Assembly: GCA_944326425.1 (NCBI GenBank)
Contig: CALVDX010000016.1
Coordinates: 1-43,009, forward strand
Direction of reading: 5' to 3'
DNA length: 43,009 bases
Origin: Candidatus Gastranaerophilales bacterium
GTDB lineage: Bacteria; Cyanobacteriota; Vampirovibrionia; Gastranaerophilales; Gastranaerophilaceae
In this document: one piece after another, positions 1 to 8,099 of the stretch
Layout of the letters: every line of letters starts with the position of its first letter
Position numbering within the stretch: position 1 is the first letter of the stretch
Program-made: the position numbers and the translations under genes
Notes under the pieces: generated by a model
What the model saw: only the letters and a program-made list of their open reading frames with translations
Told to the model about the DNA's origin: nothing
The model's database searches: none

Positions 1-360
1 TTCTTCAGAAATATCGAAGTCGGGTTCCTCTATATCCAAAGCAGCATCGTCATCAACATTTACCAACGGAGATTCATTCAAAACATCCTCTGTTGCTGCT
101 CCTTCTTCAGAAATGTCGAAGCCATGTTCCTCTATATCAAAAGCAGCATCGTCATCAACATTTACCAACGGAGATTCATCCAAAACATCCTCTGTTGCTG
201 CTCCTTCTTCAGAAATATCGAAGTCGGGTTCCTCTACATCCATAGCAGCATCGTCATCAACACTTACCAACGGTGTTTCATCCAAAACATCCTCTGTTGC
301 TCCTCCTTCTTCAGAAATATCGAAGTCGAGTTCCTTTATGTTCAAAGCTACATCGTCATT
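1..360 (-). repeat. 102-bp (34-codon) tandem repeats inside the acidic protein gene
   Basis: The string ttcttcagaaat recurs at positions 1, 103, 205 and 307, an exact period of 102 bp, so each unit is 34 codons and keeps frame. Units 1-3 are nearly identical and the fourth is more diverged. The array continues past the left edge, so copy number is unknown. Confidence 0.9.
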
Positions 361-1983
361 ATGATTTACCGAGGGCTGCTCATCAAGAATATCGACGGAA
401 ATACTTTCTGTCTCGATAACTTCCGAAGAAGTATTATCCAATATTTCAATTTCATTCCCGCCAACCGGCTCCAAGTCTGAAATATTTGCCCCCGTTATCG
501 GGGCGGCAAGGTCATCCTGAACAGTATCAATTTCTTCAAGCTGTTCATCAATAATGTCTCCGGTAAAATCTTCTGTATTGATTTCCTGATTATTTTGAGC
601 CGTCATTACATCAGCCACGGGCACATCCGCATTATCTATATCCGCGAGTTTTTCCTGATTGAATAAACCAGCCTGCGATTTTGTATCTGTTTCTATATAT
701 TCTTCAATATCCGGCGTTTCCTGTTCATTGCTGAAACCCGAACTATCAAAATCGATAATCCCGGAATGTTCATCAGACAACCTTTCAATATCCAATGGTT
801 CTGAATCTAAACGATTATTTTCCTCCTCATATATAGAAGGGATTACCGGATCCGGCTCTATATCAACCAAATTATCAATAATTTCTAAACTTTCTGTCTC
901 TACTTCGGAAACTGAAGATGAAACAGAAGTCTCTTTAGGAAGTTCTATCGTAAAATAATCAGACTCTTCAACATCAGATATTATTTCCGGCTCTGTATAA
1001 GCAGGTTCTTTTTTCAAATCAAGAGAAAGGCCTTCTTCATTATAAGGTTTTTCAGGTTCCTGCGGAGTTTCTTCAACTATATCCAGGGCATCAATTTCTG
1101 CATCTTCTGCTTCACTTTCCGCTTCCGTTTCGGGACTTAATACATTCTCCTTACCGCTGCTGACCGAGGTTTCCGTAATAAATGTTTCTATATCAACGAC
1201 TTCTTCCTGCCCTGAAATATCACCACCCTCAGCAGCAAGCCCGTCCGCATATCCAAGATCAACTTCCGGAGGAATAACTACAGGTTTAACCTCTTCTTTA
1301 GAAATATTGTCAGTCTCTGCAAGGTCTTGTTCATCTAAGGAGATAGAACATGTCCGGATTATATCTTCCGCAAAACAATAGTCCAAAAGCATCTTTCTTG
1401 CTTTTTCATAGTTCATTAAATCACTATAAAACTCTTTTGTGTCAAGAAGCAGGTTATCAAGGTATAATATACATTTCTTTTTACAATTAAGCGGTAGCCC
1501 TGCTTTAGCCTTAGGAACCAATGAATCAAACAAAACTTCTAAGTTATTAGACAAAATGGCTTTGTTTTTAGAAACAATATAGTAGTAGTCATCATGCTGG
1601 GATTTATCTATCTTTTCAGGTTCCAAAAACCCGGCAACTTCGGTTTTCCCTGTGGTATCATCGTAATCTACAAACATATACAAGTCCGGTGTAACACCGA
1701 ATTCATAGTGTTTACAGGGGATAAGAAACACGTCCTGGGATGCCATTCCAAGCCGAACATCAAGCCTTAAACCGCCAATATACAAATCAGATATATCAAG
1801 CTCTTCAAATACTTTTCTTATTCTATGCGCTGCCGCTTCCATACGCGGCTCCAACCCGCATCTTCCGAAAAATTCAAAGGCTGCTTTCAGGGCAATGATA
1901 TTGGCTAAAGCGCAACTACGTTTTTTCTCATCAGCTATATATCCGCAAAACTCTTGTTCTTCAATCAAATTATTTGCTAACAA
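1..1983 (-). CDS. Acidic tandem-repeat protein, unknown function (3' end beyond window)
   Basis: The reverse strand is open without a stop from an in-frame TAG just above 1983 to the window edge, 661 codons so far. The start is taken as TTG at 1983, with a purine-rich AGAAGAG about 10 nt upstream; the first in-frame ATG is far inside (about 1840), so the start is uncertain. Residues 1 to about 210 look globular (mixed hydrophobic, for example FEFFGRCGLEPRMEAAAHRI). The rest is strongly acidic, Glu/Asp/Ser/Thr-rich and probably disordered. The last part seen consists of 34-residue tandem repeats (DFDISEEGAATEDVLDE and the rest of each unit). No signal peptide or known domain is recognised. It may be a scaffold or surface-linked protein; function is unknown. 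Confidence 0.75.
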   Translation of the reverse strand, partial: MLANNLIEEQEFCGYIADEKKRSCALANIIALKAAFEFFGRCGLEPRMEAAAHRIRKVFEELDISDLYIGGLRLDVRLGMASQDVFLIPCKHYEFGVTPDLYMFVDYDDTTGKTEVAGFLEPEKIDKSQHDDYYYIVSKNKAILSNNLEVLFDSLVPKAKAGLPLNCKKKCILYLDNLLLDTKEFYSDLMNYEKARKMLLDYCFAEDIIRTCSISLDEQDLAETDNISKEEVKPVVIPPEVDLGYADGLAAEGGDISGQEEVVDIETFITETSVSSGKENVLSPETEAESEAEDAEIDALDIVEETPQEPEKPYNEEGLSLDLKKEPAYTEPEIISDVEESDYFTIELPKETSVSSSVSEVETESLEIIDNLVDIEPDPVIPSIYEEENNRLDSEPLDIERLSDEHSGIIDFDSSGFSNEQETPDIEEYIETDTKSQAGLFNQEKLADIDNADVPVADVMTAQNNQEINTEDFTGDIIDEQLEEIDTVQDDLAAPITGANISDLEPVGGNEIEILDNTSSEVIETESISVDILDEQPSVNHNDDVALNIKELDFDISEEGGATEDVLDETPLVSVDDDAAMDVEEPDFDISEEGAATEDVLDESPLVNVDDDAAFDIEEHGFDISEEGAATEDVLNESPLVNVDDDAALDIEEPDFDISEE

Positions 1984-2072
1984 TTTAAAAAATCTCTTCT
2001 ATAAAACTACCACTCAGGAAAATAATACCATATATTACATTTTTTTTCCAGTAGTTTAATAAAATTAAAGAT

Positions 2073-2327
2073 TTAGTTCTTATCTCCGGCCTGAAAAGAC
2101 ATTTCCGCAAGAATTCTGGAAATATCACCGCCGCCAAATATAATTTCGAAGATTAGCTGAGCGTTAATAATCGCCGTTTCGCGATATTCCATCGTATCTA
2201 TGTCAATGATATTAAACTCTATATAATCATCACCAACATAATTTATACGACCGTAGTCATTACCGGTTGCCCAGCGTAAAAAAACGTATTGTTGTTCTAA
2301 ATTTTTTAGTCGGTTTATTAATTTCAT
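2073..2327 (-). CDS. Small conserved-looking protein, possible Sm-like beta-barrel
   Basis: An 84-residue protein preceded by a good Shine-Dalgarno (AAGGA, 8 nt before ATG). It has no signal peptide or membrane segment. The core alternates hydrophobic and polar residues (YVFLRWATGNDYGRINYVGDD, then YIEFNIIDID), as in a small strongly bent beta-sheet. The pattern recalls Sm/Hfq-like barrels, but this is only a shape impression. It lies about 50 bp downstream of the PilZ gene on the same strand and could be co-transcribed with it. Function is unknown. Confidence 0.65.
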   Translation of the reverse strand: MKLINRLKNLEQQYVFLRWATGNDYGRINYVGDDYIEFNIIDIDTMEYRETAIINAQLIFEIIFGGGDISRILAEMSFQAGDKN

Positions 2328-2378
2328 TTAACATCCTTCTTACATATATAGTATATTTTATTATTATTTTTTGTAAAG

Positions 2379-3071
2379 TCAAAATTCTTTCTTTGATTTG
2401 TTTTGATCTGTCAACTGTTTTATAAAACATTGTTTAGTAATATAATCAACATCCGCCGGATTTATACTTAGAAATTTAAAGGCGCACACTTTAATTTTTG
2501 CATTATCGGAAAGCTGCCGTTTGTGCACAAACTCTACTTTTGTTTTGATATCCTTATCCGGGAAGTGTAAACAAACTCCTATTTGTGCATATTTCTGCAT
2601 TGACGGACTTGAAACTAATTCTATAATGTTTTCATTGTTCAATAACGGTGTTATCAATAAACTTGTTCCATTTCCCGAAATATCAAAAGTTTGGGATTCA
2701 AAAACTTTTGTTTCGCCATTGTTATAGTATATTGTGAGTTCTGCCTTCAAGTTAAACCTTGTTCTAAAGAATTCACGCTGCTGGCGTATATCATAGTTTT
2801 CAGGAATTTTTATATAGCAAAAGGAGTATGGTGAATTAAAAACCAGATTTTTTACCTGTGTGTCCAGTAAAAATACTCCGTTAGTACAATAAATTGCAAC
2901 GCTGATATTTTCACCGGAGTGAGGAAAGTTTACCGACGCGCTCGAGGATATAAGCAAAATTTCATCTTCACCTATCTCCTTTAGCTCTATGCCCTCTGTG
3001 ATAATTGCACCGGACCACATTGCTCGTACATCTTTTACCTCACCTATGCGATCCTTTAAACCTTTTACCAT
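2379..3071 (-). CDS. PilZ-domain protein (probable c-di-GMP receptor, YcgR-like)
   Basis: A 230-residue protein. The N-terminal half resembles the YcgR-type flanking beta domain. The C-terminal half carries the two PilZ signatures: QQREFFR (the RxxxR c-di-GMP-binding arginines) around residue 105, and DISGNG (the D/NxSxxG motif) around residue 130. Known PilZ proteins bind c-di-GMP and alter motility, pili or exopolysaccharide. Here the partner is unknown; a type IV pilin-like gene lies 19 kb away. The ATG has no Shine-Dalgarno and sits 10 nt after a -10 box, so the mRNA may be nearly leaderless. Confidence 0.85.
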   Translation of the reverse strand: MVKGLKDRIGEVKDVRAMWSGAIITEGIELKEIGEDEILLISSSASVNFPHSGENISVAIYCTNGVFLLDTQVKNLVFNSPYSFCYIKIPENYDIRQQREFFRTRFNLKAELTIYYNNGETKVFESQTFDISGNGTSLLITPLLNNENIIELVSSPSMQKYAQIGVCLHFPDKDIKTKVEFVHKRQLSDNAKIKVCAFKFLSINPADVDYITKQCFIKQLTDQNKSKKEF

Positions 3072-3081
3072 ATATAATATT

Positions 3082-3110
3082 ATTTTAGCATTTTATTTTA
3101 TCTTTCGCAA
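3082..3110 (-). promoter_or_regulatory. Promoter of the PilZ gene (near-leaderless)
   Basis: On the reverse strand there is TTGCGA, a 17-bp spacer and TAAAAT, followed 10 nt later by the PilZ ATG. With initiation 6-9 nt after the -10 box the leader would be only 1-4 nt, matching the absence of a ribosome binding site. Confidence 0.5.
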
Positions 3111-3119
3111 TAAAATTAA

Positions 3120-3671
3120 TTATTTATTTATATTTTTTAAGTAGCTTTTAATCCCGCCTGTAATTATTAAATCCGGTTCAGCCGAACAAAATTCATCCAG
3201 CATTATTATCCCTTCTCTTTTTTGGCCAGATTCTATGAGCAAAAGCCCTTTTAGTACTTTATTGAACGGATTCGTTTTTATATCTAACGCATTTATTCTG
3301 GATTGTACCACACCCATACGTTTATAACATTCTGCAAGATTTATATAGTATTGCAAATTTAACCCGTACAATTTTAAAGCATTCAAATAACAATCCTCGG
3401 CAAGATTAGGATATCCTATTATCATATATGTATCTCCAAGGTTATTATAATAAACCGCACTTGCCTGAGTGTCCGGCTCCAATGATATTGCTATTTTAAA
3501 CTCTTGAATCGCGGCATAATAATACTTATCCTGCATATAATTAAGACCGAGATTATTATGGAAATACGCATTTTTTTCAGCTTCAATTGTATATGTATGA
3601 GGCTTTTTATAACCCGACACAACAAAAGCAACTATTATAAGAAGTATAACTGAAAACAGTTTTCTTATCAT
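3120..3671 (-). CDS. TPR-repeat protein with N-terminal signal/anchor
   Basis: A 183-residue protein. Residues 3-20 form a hydrophobic export signal or anchor (KLFSVILLIIVAFVVSGYKK) with no lipobox Cys. Residues about 35-140 contain TPR helices: FHNNLGLNYMQDKYYYAAIQEFKIAI and then YYNNLGDTYMIIGYPNLAEDCY, each with the G/A/Y spacing of the family. TPRs mediate protein contacts, so this is probably a periplasmic or envelope scaffold. The start overlaps the stop of the upstream MBL-fold gene by 4 bp, indicating translational coupling. Confidence 0.8.
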   Translation of the reverse strand: MIRKLFSVILLIIVAFVVSGYKKPHTYTIEAEKNAYFHNNLGLNYMQDKYYYAAIQEFKIAISLEPDTQASAVYYNNLGDTYMIIGYPNLAEDCYLNALKLYGLNLQYYINLAECYKRMGVVQSRINALDIKTNPFNKVLKGLLLIESGQKREGIIMLDEFCSAEPDLIITGGIKSYLKNINK

Positions 3672-4597
3672 AATAAGGAGATTTCCAATCCTTCGCGCGA
3701 CATTACTGCATCCGACGAAGCGTACATTTCTGCTAACTGATCAAGACGTTCATCATTATAAGTCGGTTCATAGTGGAAAAATACAAGTTTCTTTGCATTA
3801 ATCTGATTTTTTACTTCGAGTGCCATTTCAAAAGTTGAATGTCCAAACCCCTGTTTAGGAATATAAATATTCAAATAATCCTCAGTTGCATACTGGCTGT
3901 CATGAATGAGCAAATCGCAGTTTTTAGCGAATTTAACGAGTTTCTTATCCCCGCCCGGGTAACTTTCTTTATCTGTCGCATAAACCACTGACTTACCTTT
4001 ATACTCTATTTTATACACCAGAACACCGTTCTGCGGATGAGCATAAGACTTGTAGCATGTAATAACTACATCATCACTGCCGCAGTCGCCTTCTTCAAGT
4101 TCATCCACACGTTTAAGAAGCGGATCATTTTTGCCGGGTTTAAATATAATATAATTAGTTTCACTTACATTGTTTATATGAAGATTTGCCGCTATATCAC
4201 CCAGATCCAGCGGAAAAGATTTTGAAAAAAGAATATGGGATAACTCCTCTTTCAGAGTTTCATTATAATTAACTCCTCCAAACAAATGCATTTGCGTTGA
4301 TGCTAAATGCAAGGGTTTAAAAAATGTAAACCCCTGAATATGATCCAGATGTATATGGCTTAACAAAATACTTGCCTTTACGGGAGTTCTGTCTGTAATA
4401 GTAGTGCCTGACTCTATATACCTTTGCATCAACTCATTACCAAGTTCTATAATTCCGGTACCTGAATCTAAAATAATTAAATGCCCGCCTGCATTAATTT
4501 CAACACAGGCAGTATTGCCGCCATATTTCAAATAGTCGCCCTTTGCAACCGGATAACTTCCTCTTACTCCTCTAAACTTAATCTTAAATTCCGACAT
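3668..4597 (-). CDS. MBL-fold metallohydrolase (RNase Z-like subgroup)
   Basis: A 309-residue cytosolic protein starting at an ATG with AAGGAAG upstream. The metal-site motif HIHLDH is at residues 81-86. It is preceded by the typical opening strand with GGNTACVEI and LDSGTG, and followed by further ligand candidates (HDSQYA, GHSTFEM and the C-terminal FFHYEP). The layout matches the RNase Z/phosphodiesterase-like branch of metallo-beta-lactamase folds rather than beta-lactamases. The substrate is unknown; a nucleic-acid or cyclic-nucleotide phosphodiester is plausible. It lies 11 bp downstream of a metallophosphoesterase gene, so both are likely in one operon. Confidence 0.85.
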   Translation of the reverse strand: MSEFKIKFRGVRGSYPVAKGDYLKYGGNTACVEINAGGHLIILDSGTGIIELGNELMQRYIESGTTITDRTPVKASILLSHIHLDHIQGFTFFKPLHLASTQMHLFGGVNYNETLKEELSHILFSKSFPLDLGDIAANLHINNVSETNYIIFKPGKNDPLLKRVDELEEGDCGSDDVVITCYKSYAHPQNGVLVYKIEYKGKSVVYATDKESYPGGDKKLVKFAKNCDLLIHDSQYATEDYLNIYIPKQGFGHSTFEMALEVKNQINAKKLVFFHYEPTYNDERLDQLAEMYASSDAVMSREGLEISLL

Positions 4598-4608
4598 TTT
4601 ATACTTCC

Positions 4609-5583
4609 TTATTTTTCTAATTCATACGTTCCTGATTTATCACGTTCATCCCCCTCAAACATCCCGGGAAATATTACCCGAAGTCTGGAGCGTGATTGTA
4701 CATCTTTCAAACTGGTTTCTTTATAATATAAGTCTACAATTACTTTATCCTTTTGAGAATTAACATTAACAATCCTGAAGGCATTAGGGTATGAAATCAA
4801 AGCAGGAGAATTAATAAATAAAATTTTTCCGTCCTGCGTGACCTTTGTACCATGATAATGCCCGGCAAGAACAATTAACGGACGTTTATAACTATACAAG
4901 TGTTTTAGAACTTCCTTATCGTTAAGTAGTTTATGCTGTTCGTTTGAATAAGGCTCGACTACCGGAACATGCTGAAAAATTATAATCACTTCATTATCAG
5001 GAGTTTGTTTAACCTCCTTATCAAGCCATTCTAATTGTTCAGGAGTAATTTCACCATTTGCAGTAACCTGTGATGTAATCATTGTGTCCAAAACTATTAC
5101 TTTAAACCCTTTTTTTGGTTTAAATGAATAATACGGCTTAGTCTCGCTAAAATTAAGATTATGGGCACATATAATTTTCAGGAAATCTTCCTTTGTAAAT
5201 TTTCCGTCAAAATCTACATCATGATTACCAAATGCAATATACCACGGAGCATTTAATGTTTTTACAATAGAAATAAAGTCCATAAGCTGTGAGCGTTTAG
5301 GATTATCTATCAAATCGCCGGAGAACATAACAAAATCAATATCTTCAGTGGAATTAACCTGAAAAATCGCATCAGATAATAATTCGCCGCTATTTTCAAG
5401 CATTTTATATGAAGAATTTTTCTCTCCGGAAGCAAAATGAACATCACTAATTTGTGCAAATTTAAGATTATTCCCCGCGGCACCTATTACCTGCGTACCG
5501 ATAAAATATGCAACAAACAATGTTGCAATAAAATTAAAAGCTTTTGACACAAATTTTTCTCTCTTTTTGTACTGGTGCCCCAT
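4609..5583 (-). CDS. Membrane-anchored calcineurin-like metallophosphoesterase
   Basis: A 324-residue protein. Residues 15-36 form a single hydrophobic N-terminal segment, so the catalytic domain is probably outside the cytoplasmic membrane. The family motifs follow in order: DVH (D47, H49), GDLID (D90), GNHD (N120, H121), QHVP and the C-terminal GHYHG. These are the ligands of a dinuclear metal centre. Relatives include CpdA-like cyclic-nucleotide phosphodiesterases and purple-acid-type phosphatases; the substrate cannot be read from sequence. The ATG lacks a Shine-Dalgarno and follows a TATAAT by 10 nt. Confidence 0.88.
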   Translation of the reverse strand: MGHQYKKREKFVSKAFNFIATLFVAYFIGTQVIGAAGNNLKFAQISDVHFASGEKNSSYKMLENSGELLSDAIFQVNSTEDIDFVMFSGDLIDNPKRSQLMDFISIVKTLNAPWYIAFGNHDVDFDGKFTKEDFLKIICAHNLNFSETKPYYSFKPKKGFKVIVLDTMITSQVTANGEITPEQLEWLDKEVKQTPDNEVIIIFQHVPVVEPYSNEQHKLLNDKEVLKHLYSYKRPLIVLAGHYHGTKVTQDGKILFINSPALISYPNAFRIVNVNSQKDKVIVDLYYKETSLKDVQSRSRLRVIFPGMFEGDERDKSGTYELEK

Positions 5584-5593
5584 AATAAAAAAA

Positions 5594-5599
5594 ATTATA
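5594..5599 (-). promoter_or_regulatory. -10 box of the metallophosphoesterase gene
   Basis: A perfect TATAAT on the reverse strand lies 10 nt before the ATG, and no ribosome binding site lies between. No convincing -35 was found, so this is weaker than the other leaderless-type promoters here. Confidence 0.4.
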
Positions 5600-5653
5600 C
5601 TTAGCGTATTGTAAAATTTCTACAACCATTTGATGGAAATTTTTACCTGTATT

Positions 5654-5683
5654 CAAAAAGGGACAGATAAAACTGTCCCTTTA
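5654..5683 (-). terminator. Rho-independent terminator
   Basis: A 10-bp stem AAAGGGACAG / CTGTCCCTTT with a 6-nt loop. Read on the reverse strand the stem is followed by a T-run (CCCTTTTTG). It sits just after the stop of the secreted-protein gene that ends at 5697. Confidence 0.8.
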
Positions 5684-5696
5684 AATTTTTCTGTTA

Positions 5697-6443
5697 TTAC
5701 TCTTTTTGAGTTTTTTCTGCGGCTTCTGTTTCTGCAGGTTTTGTCTCAGATGCTTCAACCACATTTCCATTGTCAGCGTCCTGTACTTTTTCTGCGGATG
5801 TCTTTTTTTCTTCTTTTACCTGAACTTCATCCGATGATACGTTACCGTCGCCTAATACGGGAGTTTCCTCATCATCCTCAATAATCATATTCATTTTAAA
5901 TACCTGTCCTTTTTTAAAGACAAGGTCATTACCGTATTTGTAATACGAAAGCGGAGTTGCATCAACAGCAGCAACAGCACCTGATTTCAGACGGTTGCCT
6001 TCTTCATTTTTATAAACGCCTTCTACGACCTGATAACAAGGGCTTATACCCTGAACTACCAGATTACCGGCAGTAAGAATACCTGTTTTTAGCAGTTTTT
6101 TCGCTTCAAGCTTTGCTAATGCATCATATTTACCTTCAATATGGTATTTAATTTCATATTTATTACCATCTACGTCATAAAACATAATTGGCACAAAAAC
6201 AAACGAGGCATCGCGTTTTAATCGTTTAGGCTGCACAACATCAACTATACGTCCCTCAATAACAGAACCTGCCTTAAGCACCTGTCCTGCTTTAGTTGTA
6301 ACATCTTCAACCAGACTTACTTTCCAGGTTTCCGGCGGATCAGCGGTAGTAAAGTTACTTTCCGCAGCCACTTTCACAATTCTGGCATCTGCAGAAGGTA
6401 CTATCACACACGCCATTGCCAATAAAATCAATAATTTTTTCAT
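5697..6443 (-). CDS. Secreted protein of unknown function with acidic tail
   Basis: The start is placed at the second in-frame ATG (6443). GGAG lies 8 nt before it, and the earlier ATG at 6458 overlaps that ribosome binding site. The protein of about 248 residues opens with a clear signal peptide (MKKLLILLAMACVIVPSADA). The middle has a beta-rich segment (VTTKAGQVLKAGSVIEGRIVD) reminiscent of pore-edge or VirB10/TrbI-like barrels in rhythm only. The last 55 residues are Glu/Lys-rich and disordered. It is monocistronic, closed by a strong terminator. Family not recognised. Confidence 0.75.
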   Translation of the reverse strand: MKKLLILLAMACVIVPSADARIVKVAAESNFTTADPPETWKVSLVEDVTTKAGQVLKAGSVIEGRIVDVVQPKRLKRDASFVFVPIMFYDVDGNKYEIKYHIEGKYDALAKLEAKKLLKTGILTAGNLVVQGISPCYQVVEGVYKNEEGNRLKSGAVAAVDATPLSYYKYGNDLVFKKGQVFKMNMIIEDDEETPVLGDGNVSSDEVQVKEEKKTSAEKVQDADNGNVVEASETKPAETEAAEKTQKE

Positions 6444-6565
6444 TAGTAAAATCTCCATTCTTATCAGACAATTTTAATTTACCATGCGAATCGATACTCA
6501 GTCAATGAACAAGGTGGTTTATATTTTTTTGATATACAATATTTAATAGAAGAAAGATAAATAAG

Positions 6566-7576
6566 ATGAGAACAGTAATTTTAACTGCTGACAATTTAGG
6601 TATTGATATCCCCTCTAACCGGGCTATTTTTGAAACATTCCATGCCGGAAACATACAAAACGCAGCTCTTATTGCAAACGGAGAAAGTTTTGATGATGCA
6701 GTAGAGAATGTTATAAAACAGTGTCCGGAATTGGATATTGGTATACAGTTAAATATTATGGAAGGAAAATCTCTTATTACCAGTTATGATTCTTTTCTTA
6801 CAGCAAATGACGGATACTACAACCTGAGTGTTGAAAAATTAATATTCGTCTCTAACAATAATAAATACCTAAACCAAATAGAAGCGGAGTTTTGCTCTCA
6901 AATTGACCGTGTTTTGTCGCAAGGTGTAAAACCAATATTTCTATCATCACATTTTAATATACATGCAATCCCTAAAATCTTTGATATCGTCTGCCGTCTT
7001 GCCTTAAGATACCAAATTTCCTGTGTCCGCACACAAACAGAACTCCCGTACTTCGTAAAAGAATTTTACAGACATGCCGAAAGTAAATATATCAGTAATG
7101 CCGGAAAAAATCTTTTACTTAATACTGCAACCTGGATTAACCAGACAACACTAAAAAAATATGACATTAATACAAATGACTATTTTATAGGGGTGCTTTA
7201 CGCAGAGCAGATGGATAGAAATACCATTTTATCCGGAATTAAGCAGCTTCCTGATAACACAATTACCGAAATTGTATTCCACCCTACAACAAACAAATGG
7301 AAACACTTGAAATATCTTGAATATAAAACTCTTGTCGAAACTTCATTAAAAGACGAAATTCATAATCTTAATGCAAATATTTCACCCTGGAGTAAAATAA
7401 AATTAAATACAGAAGATACCACTCCAACATCAGAGCCCAAAGAAGATACTCCCGCAGAACAGGATACCACTAACGAAGAAACCCTTCCTCAACACAGGTA
7501 CGAAACAGTAGTTCATTCAATTAAAGTTTCAGAGGAAGAAAACAATACTCAAAACCGGAACGAGTCTAACGAATAA
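6566..7576 (+). CDS. YdjC/ChbG-like carbohydrate deacetylase homologue with altered metal site
   Basis: A 336-residue protein with AGAAGAAAG before the ATG. The N-terminal strand TADNLGID (residues 7-14), GIQLNIMEG (59-67) and PIFLSSHFNIHAIP (123-136) align in order with the three YdjC/ChbG motifs (ADDFG, GLHLN and the HxHVH block). Active members deacetylate chito-oligosaccharides using an Asp-His-His metal site. Here the metal Asp is Asn10, the GLHL His is Gln61, and only His129 and His133 remain of the last block. It may bind sugar without hydrolysing it or use another chemistry. Residues 290-336 are a Thr/Glu-rich disordered tail. Monocistronic. Confidence 0.7.
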   Translation: MRTVILTADNLGIDIPSNRAIFETFHAGNIQNAALIANGESFDDAVENVIKQCPELDIGIQLNIMEGKSLITSYDSFLTANDGYYNLSVEKLIFVSNNNKYLNQIEAEFCSQIDRVLSQGVKPIFLSSHFNIHAIPKIFDIVCRLALRYQISCVRTQTELPYFVKEFYRHAESKYISNAGKNLLLNTATWINQTTLKKYDINTNDYFIGVLYAEQMDRNTILSGIKQLPDNTITEIVFHPTTNKWKHLKYLEYKTLVETSLKDEIHNLNANISPWSKIKLNTEDTTPTSEPKEDTPAEQDTTNEETLPQHRYETVVHSIKVSEEENNTQNRNESNE

Positions 7577-7620
7577 TTTTCATAACTTTGTAATATTATA
7601 AACCTCAAATAAAAACCTGC

Positions 7621-7649
7621 TTGACATAAATGTATGTTCTTAATAGAAT
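7621..7649 (+). promoter_or_regulatory. Sigma70-type promoter of the tRNA-Thr/Thr/Tyr operon
   Basis: TTGACA, a 17-bp spacer and TAGAAT, ending 9 nt before the first base of tRNA-Thr. This is a consensus-like vegetative promoter. Confidence 0.8.
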
Positions 7650-7658
7650 AAACATTGT

Positions 7659-7730
7659 GCCGGTATAGCTCAACGGTAGAGCAACGGTTTTGTAAACCGT
7701 AGGTTGTAGGTTCGATTCCTATTACCGGCT
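7659..7730 (+). tRNA. tRNA-Thr (anticodon TGT)
   Basis: A complete 72-nt cloverleaf. The acceptor GCCGGTA pairs with TACCGGC, discriminator T. The D-arm is GCTC/GAGC, the anticodon stem ACGGT/ACCGT has loop TTTGTAA, and the T-arm GTAGG/CCTAT has TTCGATT. No CCA is encoded. Confidence 0.95.
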
Positions 7731-7892
7731 TTTTATCCCCCGGCGGAACAGAGGACCTGACAAAGGGCGGAGTAAAGGGCAGAACAAAGGTAAGTAAACC
7801 TTGCAAATTAAACGAGAGGCCGGCCTAGAGTTAAGCCGCTTGAAATTTGTAAAAGGACCGGAGCTAAAGTAAACGCAACGGAAGTACCAGAA
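7731..7892 (+). other. Purine-rich spacer between the two tRNA-Thr genes
   Basis: A 162-bp spacer with no gene. It is unusually rich in GGG/GGA and AAAGG words (AAAGGGCGGAGTAAAGGG and similar) and less AT-rich than its surroundings. It contains no terminator, so the three tRNAs are probably co-transcribed and processed. Confidence 0.6.
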
Positions 7893-7964
7893 GCCTTTGT
7901 GGCGCAGGGGTAGCGCACTCCCTTGGTAAGGGAGAGGCCATGGGTTCAAATCCCATCAAAGGCA
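7893..7964 (+). tRNA. tRNA-Thr (anticodon GGT)
   Basis: A 72-nt cloverleaf. The acceptor GCCTTTG pairs with CAAAGGC, discriminator A. The anticodon stem CTCCC/GGGAG has loop TTGGTAA and the T-arm is TGGG-TTCAAAT-CCCA. No CCA is encoded. Confidence 0.95.
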
Positions 7965-7984
7965 AATTTTTGAAAACTTAATAC

Positions 7985-8067
7985 GGGTAGGTGGCCGAGT
8001 GGCTAAAGGCGACAGACTGTAAATCTGTTCACGAGAGTGTACGGTGGTTCGAATCCACCCCTGCCCA
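7985..8067 (+). tRNA. tRNA-Tyr (anticodon GTA)
   Basis: An 83-nt class II tRNA with a long variable arm. The acceptor GGGTAGG pairs with CCTGCCC (one wobble), discriminator A. The anticodon stem ACAGA/TCTGT has loop CTGTAAA. It lies 20 nt after tRNA-Thr(GGT). A Thr-Thr-Tyr grouping is also known from other bacteria. Confidence 0.95.
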
Positions 8068-8074
8068 ATTCTTT

Positions 8075-8099
8075 AAGACTCCCGAACGGGAGTCTTTTT
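8075..8099 (+). terminator. Rho-independent terminator of the tRNA operon
   Basis: A 10-bp perfect stem AAGACTCCCG / CGGGAGTCTT with an AA loop, running into a T-tract. Confidence 0.92.

Noticed and set aside
113-958. Plus-strand Ser-rich ORFs
   Set aside because: Shadow frames of the acidic minus-strand gene; Ser/Thr richness arises from antisense of Glu/Asp codons.
7549-7949. Two minus-strand ORFs over the tRNA-Thr genes
   Set aside because: They are translations of tRNA sequence and spacer; overlapping structural RNA genes explain the bases.
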